Part shown: piece after piece, positions 41,306 through 49,983 of the stretch | Layout of the letters: each line of letters starts with the position of its first letter | Numbering within the stretch: the stretch's first letter is position 1 | DNA from: DAHUYF01 sp035509275 | GTDB lineage: Bacteria; Pseudomonadota; Alphaproteobacteria; ATCC43930; CGMCC-115725 | Direction: 5' to 3' | Assembly (NCBI GenBank): GCA_035509275.1 | Contig: DATJLU010000157.1 | Coordinates: forward strand, 4,676 to 68,675 | Length of the DNA stretch: 64,000 nucleotides | Program-made: the position numbers and the translations under genes | Notes under the pieces: generated by a model | The model's input: only the letters and a program-made list of their open reading frames with translations | Told to the model about the DNA's origin: nothing | Database searches by the model: none

Positions 41306-42221
41306 CGGGACGCGGCGTGACATCGCGCTGGTGGTCGATGATTCGCCGGAGACGCTGCGCTTCCTCACCGACGCGCTCGAGGAGGCGGGGTTCACCGCGC
41401 TGGTGGCGCTGAGCGGCAGCAATGCGCTGACGCTGGCGCAGGAAGTGACACCCGACATCGTGCTGATGGATGCGGTGATGCCGGGGATGGACGGGTTCGA
41501 GGCGTGCCGCCGGCTCAAGGCCATGAAGCAGCTCGCCTATGCCCCGGTGATCTTCATGACCGGGCTCAGCGAGACCGAGCATGTGATCAAAGGGCTCGAG
41601 GCCGGGGGCGTCGACTACGTCACCAAGCCGATCGTCGCCGACGAGCTCATCGCCCGGATGCAGGTGCATCTCGCCAATGCCCGCCTCGGTCAGAGCGCGC
41701 GCAACGCGCTCGATGCGGCGGGGCGCTTCCTGCTCGCCGTCGATGCCGCCGGGCGCGTGCTGTGGTGCACGCCGCAAGCCGGCAAGCTGCTCGAAGCGGC
41801 ATTTCCGCACCCCGCCAGCGAAAGCTCGCGTCTGCCGGCGGAGCTGGTGCAGCGGTTGATCGAGCCGGCGGAGGCACCGGCCGGCACCGACGCGGCTGCG
41901 ATGCCGGGCGCCTCCGGCGAAACCCGCTTTCAGCTCTCCTATATCGGCAAGATCGGCGCCGACGAGTTCCTGCTGCGCCTCGTCGAAAGCGATGCTGCAA
42001 GCGAAGAGAGCCGGCTCAAGCGGCATTTCGCGCTCACCGCGCGTGAGTCGGACGTTCTGGTCTGGGTCGCCCGCGGCAAATCGAATCGCGATATCGGCGA
42101 GATCCTCGGCCTCAGCCCACGGACCGTCAACAAGCATCTCGAGCAGATCTACGCCAAGCTCGGCGTCGAGAACCGCACCTCGGCCGCAGCGCTCGCGCTG
42201 CGCGCGCTCGGCAGCCGCTAG
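41298..42221 (+). CDS. Response regulator with LuxR-type DNA-binding domain
   Basis: 307 residues from ATG 41298, overlapping the kinase stop by eight bases. Receiver at about 8-125 with phospho-acceptor Asp58 in LMDAVMPGMDG and the conserved Lys in YVTKPIVADEL. A PAS-like linker (AAGRFLLAVDAAGRVLWCTP) follows, then a LuxR helix-turn-helix near 237-300 (LTARESDVLVWVARGKSNRD; SPRTVNKHLEQIYAKLGV). It is the cognate output of the kinase before it and a candidate regulator of the urt/fmd operon. Confidence 0.92.
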   Translation: MPDGTRRDIALVVDDSPETLRFLTDALEEAGFTALVALSGSNALTLAQEVTPDIVLMDAVMPGMDGFEACRRLKAMKQLAYAPVIFMTGLSETEHVIKGLEAGGVDYVTKPIVADELIARMQVHLANARLGQSARNALDAAGRFLLAVDAAGRVLWCTPQAGKLLEAAFPHPASESSRLPAELVQRLIEPAEAPAGTDAAAMPGASGETRFQLSYIGKIGADEFLLRLVESDAASEESRLKRHFALTARESDVLVWVARGKSNRDIGEILGLSPRTVNKHLEQIYAKLGVENRTSAAALALRALGSR

Positions 42222-42345
42222 CCGCGCATCGCCTGGGCGCTCGGCACACGACGGTTGTTCGGCTTTCTTGGCAGGCGGTGAGCGGCGGTGCTAAAGTCGG
42301 CTCTCAAGATCGGGCAACGATAACGATGCCGCAGGGAGGATTGCC

Positions 42346-42987
42346 ATGCTGCAGGTGTATCTCGACCCGTGCACCGTCAACAGTCGCAAGGTGCTGGCGG
42401 GGTTGGATTTGCTCGGCACGCCGTACGAGCTCAACCATGTCGACTACTTTACGGGCGCCCACAAGAAGCCCGAGTTCCTCGCGATCAATCCGAATGGGGC
42501 AGTCCCGGCGGCGATGGATGGCGATTTCGCGCTTTCGGAATCAAACGCCATCCTGCAATACGCGGCCGATCTGACCGGCTCCGACAGACGGTATCCCAAG
42601 GACTTGAAGCGCCGCGCCGACGTGAACCGCTGGTTGCTGTGGGAAGGCTCGACCTGGTTCCCGAGCTGCTACACGTTTCTGGTGGAGTATGTCGTAAAGC
42701 CGCTCATGAATACCCAGCCGGACCAGTCGATCATCGACAAGGAGACGCCGAACTGGCACCGGCTTGCCGGTATTCTCGACGCGCGCCTGGCGACGTCCGA
42801 CTGGCTCGTCGGCGACGATGTGACGATCGCCGACATCGCCGTTGCGGCGCCCATGCATCTGCACAAGTTGCAGCGCCTGCCACTCAGCGAGCACCCGAAT
42901 CTCGAGCGCTGGATGGCGGACATCGAAGAACTACCCTGCTGGCAGAGAACGCAAGGCGCGGTTGATCGAGCGCTGCAGGTGAAGTAA
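42346..42987 (+). CDS. Glutathione S-transferase family protein
   Basis: 213 residues. N-terminal thioredoxin-like domain (YLDPCTVNSRKVLAGLDLLG, AINPNGAVPAAMDGDFALSE, ESNAILQY) and all-helical C-terminal domain (LVGDDVTIADIAVAAPMHL). The active-site position has CTVNSRK, so a Cys or Ser could act, as in beta/theta-type GSTs. Substrate unknown. It has a good upstream GGAGGA and a GC hairpin just past its stop. Confidence 0.9.
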   Translation: MLQVYLDPCTVNSRKVLAGLDLLGTPYELNHVDYFTGAHKKPEFLAINPNGAVPAAMDGDFALSESNAILQYAADLTGSDRRYPKDLKRRADVNRWLLWEGSTWFPSCYTFLVEYVVKPLMNTQPDQSIIDKETPNWHRLAGILDARLATSDWLVGDDVTIADIAVAAPMHLHKLQRLPLSEHPNLERWMADIEELPCWQRTQGAVDRALQVK

Positions 42988-42997
42988 TCGGCTCGTG

Positions 42998-43021
42998 CCA
43001 GGGCGCCACCGAGCGCCCTGG
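42998..43021 (+). terminator. Hairpin after the GST gene
   Basis: CCAGGGCGC (42998-43006) pairs with GCGCCCTGG (43013-43021) around a six-base loop, 11 bases past the stop. No T-run follows. It may end the GST transcript before the CmcJ-like gene. Confidence 0.55.
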
Positions 43022-43048
43022 CCCTCTCCGCATTGCGTGGGTTAAGCC

Positions 43049-43888
43049 ATGGGAAGCCAGACCAGCGCCAGCCAAGCCAGCGTCAGGTCGACATTTAACT
43101 ACACGCGCGACACCGGCGTTGTGCCGGAGGTCTACTTTTACGAGCCACCGCAGGGCACCGAGGTGCGCCCCCCCGGCGACGACCCGCATGAAATGACCGT
43201 GCACGACGGGTGGAGTGGCGCGGCAGCATTTTCGGTGGATCGCGAAGGCTTTGCGTTGCGCGAGTTCCGCTCGCCGTTTCAGCAGTGGGACGACAACGCC
43301 GCCATCCGCGCGCAGCTCTACGGCGATGTCAGCGCGTTCGTGAGGCAAGCGGTCGGCGCCAAACGCGTCGTTATCTTCGATCACACGATCCGCGCCAAGT
43401 CCAACGAGAAGCAGCAGACCAACGAATTCACCACCTCCAAACGCGCTCCCGTCATGTTGGTCCATTGCGATTACACGCCGCATTCAGGGCCGCTGCGCGT
43501 GCGCCAGCTTCTCGCCGACGAAGCCGATGAGCTGCTGAATCGCAGAGTGGCGTTCTTCAATTTCTGGAAACCGTTCAGGCGCACCGTGGAAGAGCGGCCA
43601 CTCGCCATGTGCGACGTGACCTCGTCCTCGCCCGAGGATTTCATCACGATGAAGCTGCGTTACCGTGACCGCGACGGCGAGATCTTCGTCATGAGGTACG
43701 CGCCGAAGCACCGTTGGTGGTATTTTCCACGCATGACGCCGGACCAGGCGATCCTGCTCAAGACCTACGACTCGGCGACCGACGGACGCGCGCGCTTCAT
43801 CGGCCACAGCGCTTTTGAAGATCCCAGCACGAGCCCCGATGCGCCGATGCGCGAAAGCATCGAGATCAGAACCATGGCATTCTTCTAA
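43049..43888 (+). CDS. CmcJ/NvfI-family putative oxygenase
   Basis: 279 residues. FNYTRDTGVVPEVYFYEPPQ, RLFDHTIR-like VVIFDHTIRAKSN, VHCDYTPHSGPLRVRQLLAD, RRVAFFNFWKPF and PLAMCDVTSS are hallmarks of the CmcJ/AsaB/NvfI family. Relatives act in cephamycin and fungal meroterpenoid pathways; NvfI is a non-haem iron/2-oxoglutarate endoperoxidase. Candidate iron ligands are the H and D of HCDYT. Its stop lies ten bases before the SDR gene. Confidence 0.82.
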   Translation: MGSQTSASQASVRSTFNYTRDTGVVPEVYFYEPPQGTEVRPPGDDPHEMTVHDGWSGAAAFSVDREGFALREFRSPFQQWDDNAAIRAQLYGDVSAFVRQAVGAKRVVIFDHTIRAKSNEKQQTNEFTTSKRAPVMLVHCDYTPHSGPLRVRQLLADEADELLNRRVAFFNFWKPFRRTVEERPLAMCDVTSSSPEDFITMKLRYRDRDGEIFVMRYAPKHRWWYFPRMTPDQAILLKTYDSATDGRARFIGHSAFEDPSTSPDAPMRESIEIRTMAFF

Positions 43889-43897
43889 TTGCCGGCG

Positions 43898-44674
43898 ATG
43901 GCCGGCGATCTTTTCTCCCTCGAGAAGAAGGTCGCGCTCGTCACCGGCGGCAACAGCGGCTTGGGCCGCGCGATCGCGTTGGCCTTCGCACAGGCGGGAG
44001 CGCTGGTCGCGATCGCCGGCCGCCGTGCCGAGCGCAACGCGCATGTGCTGGCGTCGCTGGGTTCCGCCGCGGCCGCATTCGAACTCGACGTTGCCGACGA
44101 AAGCTCGGTCGAACGCGCGCTCGCGGGCACGGTCGAACAGTTCGGACGCATCGACATCCTCGTCAACAATGCCGGCATTGGACAGCGCGCCTCGGTGATG
44201 GAGCTTGACCGCGATACCTGGCAGCAGGTTATCGACACCAACCTCACCGGCGCTTTCCTCTGCACGAAACATGCGGCGCGGCAGATGAAGATCCAGGGTG
44301 CGGGCAAGATCATCAACATGTCGTCGATCTACGGCGTGATCGCGCCCAGCAAAGGCCTGCAAGTCGCCTATACCGTGGCGAAGCATGGGGTGATCGGGTT
44401 GACCAAGGTCAACGCCGTCGAGCTGGCGCCGCTCAACATCCAGGTCAACGCGATCGTGCCCGGCTGGTATTTCACCGAAATGACCGAGGAATTGCGCGGA
44501 ACCGCCTTTGAGCAATCCGTCGTGCGACGCACGCCCGCCGGCCGTTGGGGCGATGGGCGGGACCTCGTCGGGACATGCCTCTATCTCGCCTCGGCCGCCT
44601 CGGACTATGTGAGCGGCGCGGTCATTGCCGTCGATGGCGGCTATACCGCCAGCGACGGCCTCGAACGGCATTAG
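43898..44674 (+). CDS. SDR-family oxidoreductase
   Basis: 258 residues from ATG 43898 (an in-frame TTG at 43889 is possible). Classical SDR: TGGNSGLGRAIALAFA for NAD(P), NNAGIGQRA, catalytic Ser in NMSSIYG and Y-x3-K in AYTVAKHG, and a C-terminal SAASDYVSGAVIAVDGG. It resembles gluconate 5-dehydrogenase and 2-deoxy-D-gluconate 3-dehydrogenase types. It probably works with the CmcJ-like protein before it. Confidence 0.9.
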   Translation: MAGDLFSLEKKVALVTGGNSGLGRAIALAFAQAGALVAIAGRRAERNAHVLASLGSAAAAFELDVADESSVERALAGTVEQFGRIDILVNNAGIGQRASVMELDRDTWQQVIDTNLTGAFLCTKHAARQMKIQGAGKIINMSSIYGVIAPSKGLQVAYTVAKHGVIGLTKVNAVELAPLNIQVNAIVPGWYFTEMTEELRGTAFEQSVVRRTPAGRWGDGRDLVGTCLYLASAASDYVSGAVIAVDGGYTASDGLERH

Positions 44675-44683
44675 CCTCGCGGC

Positions 44684-45535
44684 TCATCGGCGCTGCACCA
44701 CCAGCAACGCGCCGTTGGCTGCTTCCGGCGGCACCAGGATGGCACCGGTGGCCAGCTCCTCATGCGCCACCTGCCATTGCGTCAGGTGATCGAGGGTGCG
44801 CGCGAGATCGCCGCTGCGCAGGGTCAGCGCCACCATCGCCGGCAGCGTGCGGTCGAGGTCGATATCGGCTTGCGGATAGAGCGCGGACACATCGTCGGGC
44901 GTGGCGAAGACGATGCGATGGCGGCCGACATGCACGGTCAGCACGTCATCGGTGGTGGTGATGACGCCGGCGCCGAACAGGTCGTCATAGGCGGCGCGCA
45001 GCGGCTCCGTCGCCTCGACCATGACGGTAATGCCGGCAATGCCGGTGATGGCGTTCGCATGCGCGAGCCATCGCGGCCGGCGCACCAGCTCGGGCGTCAG
45101 GTGCTGGCACACGAACGACGAGAGTGCCGGCGTCTCCTCCGGCGGCAAATACACCAGCTTGAAGCGCGGCAGCACCGTGCCCTCGGGCAGCTCCAATTGC
45201 CGCGTCAAATCGCTGGGCGGCGTCGGATGGAGGCCGCGGCGCGCGAGCTCGGCGGCGGTCGCGTCGCCCGAGCGCGTGGCAAAGGCGAGACCTTTCAGCC
45301 CGTCGCCGCCGGTGAAGAAGCCGTCGAGCCCGCCCATGCCTTGCGCCGCATCGACGACGCCGAGAAGCTCGATATAGTCGCGCTCGAACATGATGCAGTA
45401 ATTGCCGGTGCCCTTTTGCAGGTGCCGGCCGCGCGGCGTCAGCGTGAAGCCCAGCCGTGTCCAGCCGAGCTGTGCACGGTCGAGATCGCCGACGGCAAGG
45501 ATGACATGGTCGATGCCGGCGATCGGGTGCGCCAT
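44684..45535 (-). CDS. VOC-family (glyoxalase-like) protein
   Basis: 283 residues, two beta-alpha-beta-beta-beta modules: GIDHVILAVGDLDRAQLGWT at the N-terminus and ITGIAGITVMVEATEPL at about residue 160. The layout fits the Glyoxalase_3-type group; metal ligands would include the N-terminal His in IDH and Glu in YIELLG. Substrate unknown. Its ATG overlaps the aldolase/SDR stop (TGATG), so it belongs to that transcript. Confidence 0.82.
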   Translation of the reverse strand: MAHPIAGIDHVILAVGDLDRAQLGWTRLGFTLTPRGRHLQKGTGNYCIMFERDYIELLGVVDAAQGMGGLDGFFTGGDGLKGLAFATRSGDATAAELARRGLHPTPPSDLTRQLELPEGTVLPRFKLVYLPPEETPALSSFVCQHLTPELVRRPRWLAHANAITGIAGITVMVEATEPLRAAYDDLFGAGVITTTDDVLTVHVGRHRIVFATPDDVSALYPQADIDLDRTLPAMVALTLRSGDLARTLDHLTQWQVAHEELATGAILVPPEAANGALLVVQRR

Positions 45536-47595
45536 CAGCGCAAGCTCGCCTCGATATTGCCGCCGTCGACGGTGACGATGGCCGCGGTGGTGGTGCGCGC
45601 CTCGGCGAGGAAAACGAAGGCATCGGCGACATCCTCCGCCGTCACTTCGCGCCCGAGCAGATTGCCGCTCATATAGTCGCCGGTCGAGACGCCGCGGGCG
45701 CGGGCGCGCTCGGCGATCATCGCTTCGGTGAGCAGCCCGCTGCGGATGCGATCGGCATTGACCGCGTTGGCGCGGATGCCGTCGCGGCCGTGATCGAGCG
45801 CGTATTGCTTCATCAGCGACAAGGTCGCGGCCTTGGGCAGGCCGTAGGGACCGAAATCGCGGCCGGGATTCACCGCCTGTTTCGAGACGTTGAACAGCAG
45901 GGCACCTCCGGTTCCCTGCGCGCGCATCACGCGCACGGCATTCTGCGCGACGCTCTGATGGGCGAAGAAATTGAGCTCGAAGGAGCGCCGCAACGTCGCC
46001 TCGTCGACCTCACCGACCCTGCCCTGCCAGGCAGCGCCGGCGTTGGAGACGACAATGTCGATGCCGCCGAACACGGCGACGGCGCGATCGAAAGCGGCGC
46101 GTACCGCGGCCGCGTCGGTGACGTCGCCGGCGAGCGCCAAGGCGGCGCCGCCCACCGCCTTGGCGGCGGCGCGGGCGGCATCGGCATCGCGGTCGAGCAG
46201 CGCCACTTCGGCGCCGGCGCGCGCCAGTGCCTTCGCCGTGGCGGCGCCGATGCCGCTGCCGGCGCCGGTGACGAGCGCCACCTGCCGCGCCAGCGGCTTT
46301 TCCGGCGCCTTGCCGAGCTTCGCCTGCTCCAGCGACCAATACTCGACGTCGAACATGTCGGCTTCGGCGACGCACTCATAGCGGCCGATGGCTTCGGCGT
46401 CGCTGATCACCGCGACGGTGTTTTCGGCGATGTCGGCGGCGACCGCCGCATCCTTCGCCGAAGCGCCGAGGCCGAAGAGCCCCAGACCTGGCACCAGCAC
46501 GACGCGCGGGCGCGGATCGAGCTCGGTCCGCGGCTTCGCCTGGCCCTGGTTGTGGCGCGCGAAATAAGCATGATAGCGCGCCGCATAAGCATCGATCGCG
46601 GCGGCCACGTCGCGGCGCCACTCGCCCAGCGCGCCCGCTTCCGGCGCGGGCACGATGAGCGGCCAGTTCTTGGTGCGGATGGTGTGGTCGGGCGTCACCA
46701 CGCCGACCTGCGAATAGCGCTGAAGCTCGGCGCCGTTCACATAGGCGAGGATCTCCGGCGTGCTGCGGAAGCACAGGAGCTGCCGCTTGGCGAGCCCGGT
46801 CGCGCGGTCGTTGCTGAGCGCGGCAAGCCCGCGCAGCACCGGCGCCACCTCGGCCACCGGCGCCAGCGCGCGCGGCAGCGCCGCCGCGGCGAAGAGATTG
46901 CGCCGCCCGCGCGCAAGGCGCGCCTCCGCGAGGCTCACCATCTCGATCATGCGCTCATAGGCCTCGCGCGCGTCGGCGCCGAAAGTGAAGATGCCGTGCT
47001 TCAAAAGAATGAGCCCTTCGACGCGCGGCTCCTTCTCGTAGATCTCCGCCGCCGCCTGGGCGAGCGCGAAGCCCGGCATGATGTAGGGGACGAGCGCCAT
47101 GCGGCCGTCATAGACCTCGCGGCAGAGCGCTTCGCCCTCGGGCTGATCGGTGAGCGCCAGCACCGCCGTCGAATGCGTGTGATCAACGAATTTCTTCGGC
47201 AGGAAGGCGTGCAGCAGCGTCTCGACCGAAGGATTGGGCGCGGCGCTGTCGAGCAGGTTCGCGCGCTGCGCGTTCACCATATCCTCGTCGCTGAGCCGCT
47301 CGAGGCGGCGCAGGCGCCGCAGCGGCGCGAGCCGCACCGCCGGCAGGCCCGCCGGCTCGATATTGCCCATGTCCCAGCCCGACCCCTTGACGCACAGCAC
47401 CTCGACCTCTTCGCCGAGGACATCGCGCATCACCGTTTTGACCGAGCTGTTGCCGCCGCCATGGAGGACGAGCTTGGGATCGCCGCCGAGCAGCCGCGTG
47501 GTGTAGACGCGCAGCGCCAGATCGCGCGCGATGCCTTTTTCACCGTAGCGGGCGATGAAACTGTCGGCGTCGTGGTTGGACCAGAGGCTTTTCAT
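45535..47595 (-). CDS. Bifunctional class II aldolase / short-chain dehydrogenase
   Basis: 686 residues. The N-terminal aldolase/adducin domain has zinc ligands in DHTHSTAVL and LLKHGIFTFG and starts with HGGGNSSVKT. The C-terminal SDR has LVTGAGSGIGAATAKALARA, SNAGAAWQG and YGLPKAA as Y-x3-K. Similar fusions (RhaD/YuxG type) split rhamnulose-1-phosphate and oxidise the aldehyde. Beside mtnA/mtnP, a 5-methylthioribulose- or 5-deoxyribulose-1-phosphate substrate is equally plausible, as in DHAP-shunt aldolases. That is inference. Confidence 0.9.
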   Translation of the reverse strand: MKSLWSNHDADSFIARYGEKGIARDLALRVYTTRLLGGDPKLVLHGGGNSSVKTVMRDVLGEEVEVLCVKGSGWDMGNIEPAGLPAVRLAPLRRLRRLERLSDEDMVNAQRANLLDSAAPNPSVETLLHAFLPKKFVDHTHSTAVLALTDQPEGEALCREVYDGRMALVPYIMPGFALAQAAAEIYEKEPRVEGLILLKHGIFTFGADAREAYERMIEMVSLAEARLARGRRNLFAAAALPRALAPVAEVAPVLRGLAALSNDRATGLAKRQLLCFRSTPEILAYVNGAELQRYSQVGVVTPDHTIRTKNWPLIVPAPEAGALGEWRRDVAAAIDAYAARYHAYFARHNQGQAKPRTELDPRPRVVLVPGLGLFGLGASAKDAAVAADIAENTVAVISDAEAIGRYECVAEADMFDVEYWSLEQAKLGKAPEKPLARQVALVTGAGSGIGAATAKALARAGAEVALLDRDADAARAAAKAVGGAALALAGDVTDAAAVRAAFDRAVAVFGGIDIVVSNAGAAWQGRVGEVDEATLRRSFELNFFAHQSVAQNAVRVMRAQGTGGALLFNVSKQAVNPGRDFGPYGLPKAATLSLMKQYALDHGRDGIRANAVNADRIRSGLLTEAMIAERARARGVSTGDYMSGNLLGREVTAEDVADAFVFLAEARTTTAAIVTVDGGNIEASLR

Positions 47596-47610
47596 TGGCG
47601 CTGTGCGGGG

Positions 47611-47715
47611 CTCTTACCCCCCTCCCTTCCCTCCCCCTCAAGGGGGGAGGGGACTATCCTCACACGATGACCATACCCCCTCCCCCCTTGAGGGGGAGGG
47701 TTGGGGTGGGGGGTC
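47611..47715. repeat. Pair of C/G-rich palindromes
   Basis: CCCTCCCCCTCAAGGGGGGAGGGG and, 24 bases on, a near-inverted copy CCCCCTCCCCCCTTGAGGGGGAGGG-type fold, each able to form a hairpin with a short loop. They fill the gap between mtnA and the aldolase/SDR gene. Their sequence style resembles the element at 36104-36179. Confidence 0.6.
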
Positions 47716-47737
47716 CGCAAGCACATGCGCAAGCCCA

Positions 47738-48847
47738 TCATTCGCCGGCAAGCCGCGCCCGCCGCTCGGGGAAGAGCGAGAGCAGGCCGTCGCGCGAGGC
47801 GGGGCAGAGGCCGCGCTCGGTGATGAGGCCGGTGACGAGCCGCGCCGGGGTCACGTCGAAGGCGTAGTTGGCGGCGGCGCTGCCTTCGGGGACGAGGCGC
47901 ACGCGCGCGGTGGCACCGTCGGGCAAGCGGCCCGCGATCTCGGTCACCTCGCGGGGATCGCGCTCCTCGATCGGGATGTCGCGCACGCCATCCTCGATCG
48001 ACCAGTCGATGGTCGGCGAGGGCAGCGCGACATGGAAGGGGACGCCATTGTCCTTGGCCGCGAGCGCCTTCAGATAGGTGCCGATCTTGTTGGCGACATC
48101 GCCGGCGGCGGTGGTGCGGTCGGTGCCGGTAATGCAGAGATCGACGCGGCCATGCTGCATCAGATGGCCGCCGGCATTGTCGACGATCACGGTATGCGGC
48201 ACGCCATGCTGCAGCAGCTCCCAGGCGGTGAGGCTCGCGCCCTGGTTCCGCGGCCGCGTCTCGTCGACCCAGACATGGACGGGAACGCCCGCTTCATGCG
48301 CGGCATAGATCGGCGCCAGCGCCGTGCCCCAATCGACCGTCGCCAGCCAGCCGGCATTGCAATGCGTCAGCACCTCGACCGGCCGCCGCTTCCCCTCTTT
48401 GAGCCAGACCGCCTCGATGAGCGTGAGGCCATGGCGGCCCATGGCGCGGTTGAGGGCCACATCCTCGTCGGCGATCTCGCCGGCCCGGCGCCAGGCCGCG
48501 GCCGCGCGCTCGCGTGCCGGCAGCGGGCGCAGCAGCGCGCCCATCTCCTCGATCGCCCAGCGCAGATTGACCGCGGTCGGCCGCGTCGCCAGCAGCAGCG
48601 CCGACGCGGCATCGAGCGCGCGATCCGAAGCATCGCCGCGCATCGCCAGCGCCATGCCATACGCGGCGGTGGCGCCAATCAGCGGCGCGCCGCGCACCAG
48701 CATGGCGCGGATGGCATGCGCCGCCGCCTCCGGCGTTTCGAGCCGCACCGTCGCCAGCTGGTGCGGCAACAGCGTCTGGTCGATGATGCCGACCGCACCG
48801 TCGGGCTCGGCCCAGATGGTGCGCATCGGCTTGCCGGCGACCTTCAT
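47738..48847 (-). CDS. mtnA: S-methyl-5-thioribose-1-phosphate isomerase
   Basis: 369 residues from ATG 48847. Catalytic Cys163 in THCNAGWLATVDWGTAL and Asp243 in TGTDRTTAAGDVANKIGTY; also RGAPLIGATAAYGMAL and ENPTRPxN-type PTAVNLRWAIEEM. It converts methylthioribose-1-phosphate to methylthioribulose-1-phosphate, and in some bacteria also the 5-deoxyribose analogue. It follows mtnP by 16 bases. Confidence 0.94.
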   Translation of the reverse strand: MKVAGKPMRTIWAEPDGAVGIIDQTLLPHQLATVRLETPEAAAHAIRAMLVRGAPLIGATAAYGMALAMRGDASDRALDAASALLLATRPTAVNLRWAIEEMGALLRPLPARERAAAAWRRAGEIADEDVALNRAMGRHGLTLIEAVWLKEGKRRPVEVLTHCNAGWLATVDWGTALAPIYAAHEAGVPVHVWVDETRPRNQGASLTAWELLQHGVPHTVIVDNAGGHLMQHGRVDLCITGTDRTTAAGDVANKIGTYLKALAAKDNGVPFHVALPSPTIDWSIEDGVRDIPIEERDPREVTEIAGRLPDGATARVRLVPEGSAAANYAFDVTPARLVTGLITERGLCPASRDGLLSLFPERRARLAGE

Positions 48848-48863
48848 GGCGCGTCTCCTGCGG

Positions 48864-49742
48864 TCATCCCTTGAGGGCGCGGCCCGCGACCGCGTCGAGT
48901 TTCGCCAGCATCGCGGGATCGCGCGCCTCGGGTGCGGTGATGATGGCGCTGTCGAGGGCGTGATGACAACCCTGCGGACAGTCGCCGGGCTGGCGGCCGA
49001 GCAACGGCACGACCGATTTGACCAGTGCGCGGGCACGATCGGCATTGGCGAGCAGAACGCCGACGATCATCTCGACCGTGACATGATCGTGATCGGGATG
49101 CCAGCAATCGAAATCGGTGACCATGGCGACTGTGGCGTAGCAAAGCTCCGCCTCGCGCGCGAGCTTTGCCTCGGGCATGTTGGTCATGCCGACCACGGCG
49201 GCATTGAGGCCGCGATGCATCTGGCTCTCGGCCAAGGTCGAGAATTGCGGCCCTTCCATGCAGAGATAGGTGCCGCCGCGATACATCGGCAAGCCGCACG
49301 CCGCGCCGGCGGCGGCGAGCGCATCGCCCAGGCGCGCGCAGACCGGATGGCCGAAGGCGACATGGGCGACGAGGCCGGTGCCGAAGAAGCTCTTGTTGCG
49401 CGCGAAGGTGCGGTCGATGAACTGATCGACCAGCACGAAAGCGCCGGGCGGCAGCTCGGCCTTGAGGCTGCCGACAGCGGAGAGCGAGATCACCGCGGTG
49501 GCGCCGGCGCGCTTCAGCGCATCGATATTGGCGCGGAAATTGATCTCGGAGGGCGGGATGCGGTGGCCGCGGCCATGGCGCGGCAGGAAGACGACGCGCG
49601 TGCCGGCAAGCGTGCCGAAGCAGAGCTCGTCCGAGGGCTCGCCGAAGGACGAGGCGACGCGCCGCCATTCGACATCGACGAGCCCGTCGATCTGATAAAG
49701 CCCGCTGCCGCCGATGATGCCGATGACCGGACTGGACACCAT
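48864..49742 (-). CDS. mtnP: S-methyl-5'-thioadenosine phosphorylase
   Basis: 292 residues. IGIIGGSGLYQIDGL, FLPRHGRGHRIPPSEINFRA, CMEGPQFSTLAES and NMPEAKLAREAELCY are all standard for MTAP. It cleaves MTA to adenine and methylthioribose-1-phosphate. First gene of the salvage group. Confidence 0.95.
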   Translation of the reverse strand: MVSSPVIGIIGGSGLYQIDGLVDVEWRRVASSFGEPSDELCFGTLAGTRVVFLPRHGRGHRIPPSEINFRANIDALKRAGATAVISLSAVGSLKAELPPGAFVLVDQFIDRTFARNKSFFGTGLVAHVAFGHPVCARLGDALAAAGAACGLPMYRGGTYLCMEGPQFSTLAESQMHRGLNAAVVGMTNMPEAKLAREAELCYATVAMVTDFDCWHPDHDHVTVEMIVGVLLANADRARALVKSVVPLLGRQPGDCPQGCHHALDSAIITAPEARDPAMLAKLDAVAGRALKG

Positions 49743-49863
49743 GACCCAAACGCTCCCGGATTGCGCAAAGCGCCAGTCTTCCAGCCGGCCGCGGTCAGGG
49801 CAACAGCGAAAGTGGCAGCATTACCTGCGCTCGGAGATGCCAAGGCAATGCCCCGACCACCCG

Positions 49864-49943
49864 ATGGATTCCCGCTTTCGCGGGAATGACGGAATACTTT
49901 GATTTTGCTTTACTATTCGTCACCCCCGCGAAAGCGGGGGTCC
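49864..49943. repeat. REP-like palindromic element, type A, copy 1
   Basis: Two palindromes, TCCCGCTTTCGCGGGA and ACCCCCGCGAAAGCGGGGGT, are joined by an AT-rich linker with GATTTTGCTT. A close relative lies at 63493-63570. It sits between mtnP and the cytochrome bc1 operon's 3' end. Confidence 0.85.
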
Positions 49944-49983
49944 ATCTCAAAGACAGCGGGGCAAGAACGGCGTCACGCCGCAA

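Noticed and set aside
37730..41524. A 1264-codon open frame on the minus strand opposite the sensor kinase
   Set aside because: It is antisense to a gene with clear transporter, kinase and receiver motifs. The translation is Asp/Glu/Arg/Ala-rich with no recognisable domain, as expected for a GC-rich shadow frame.
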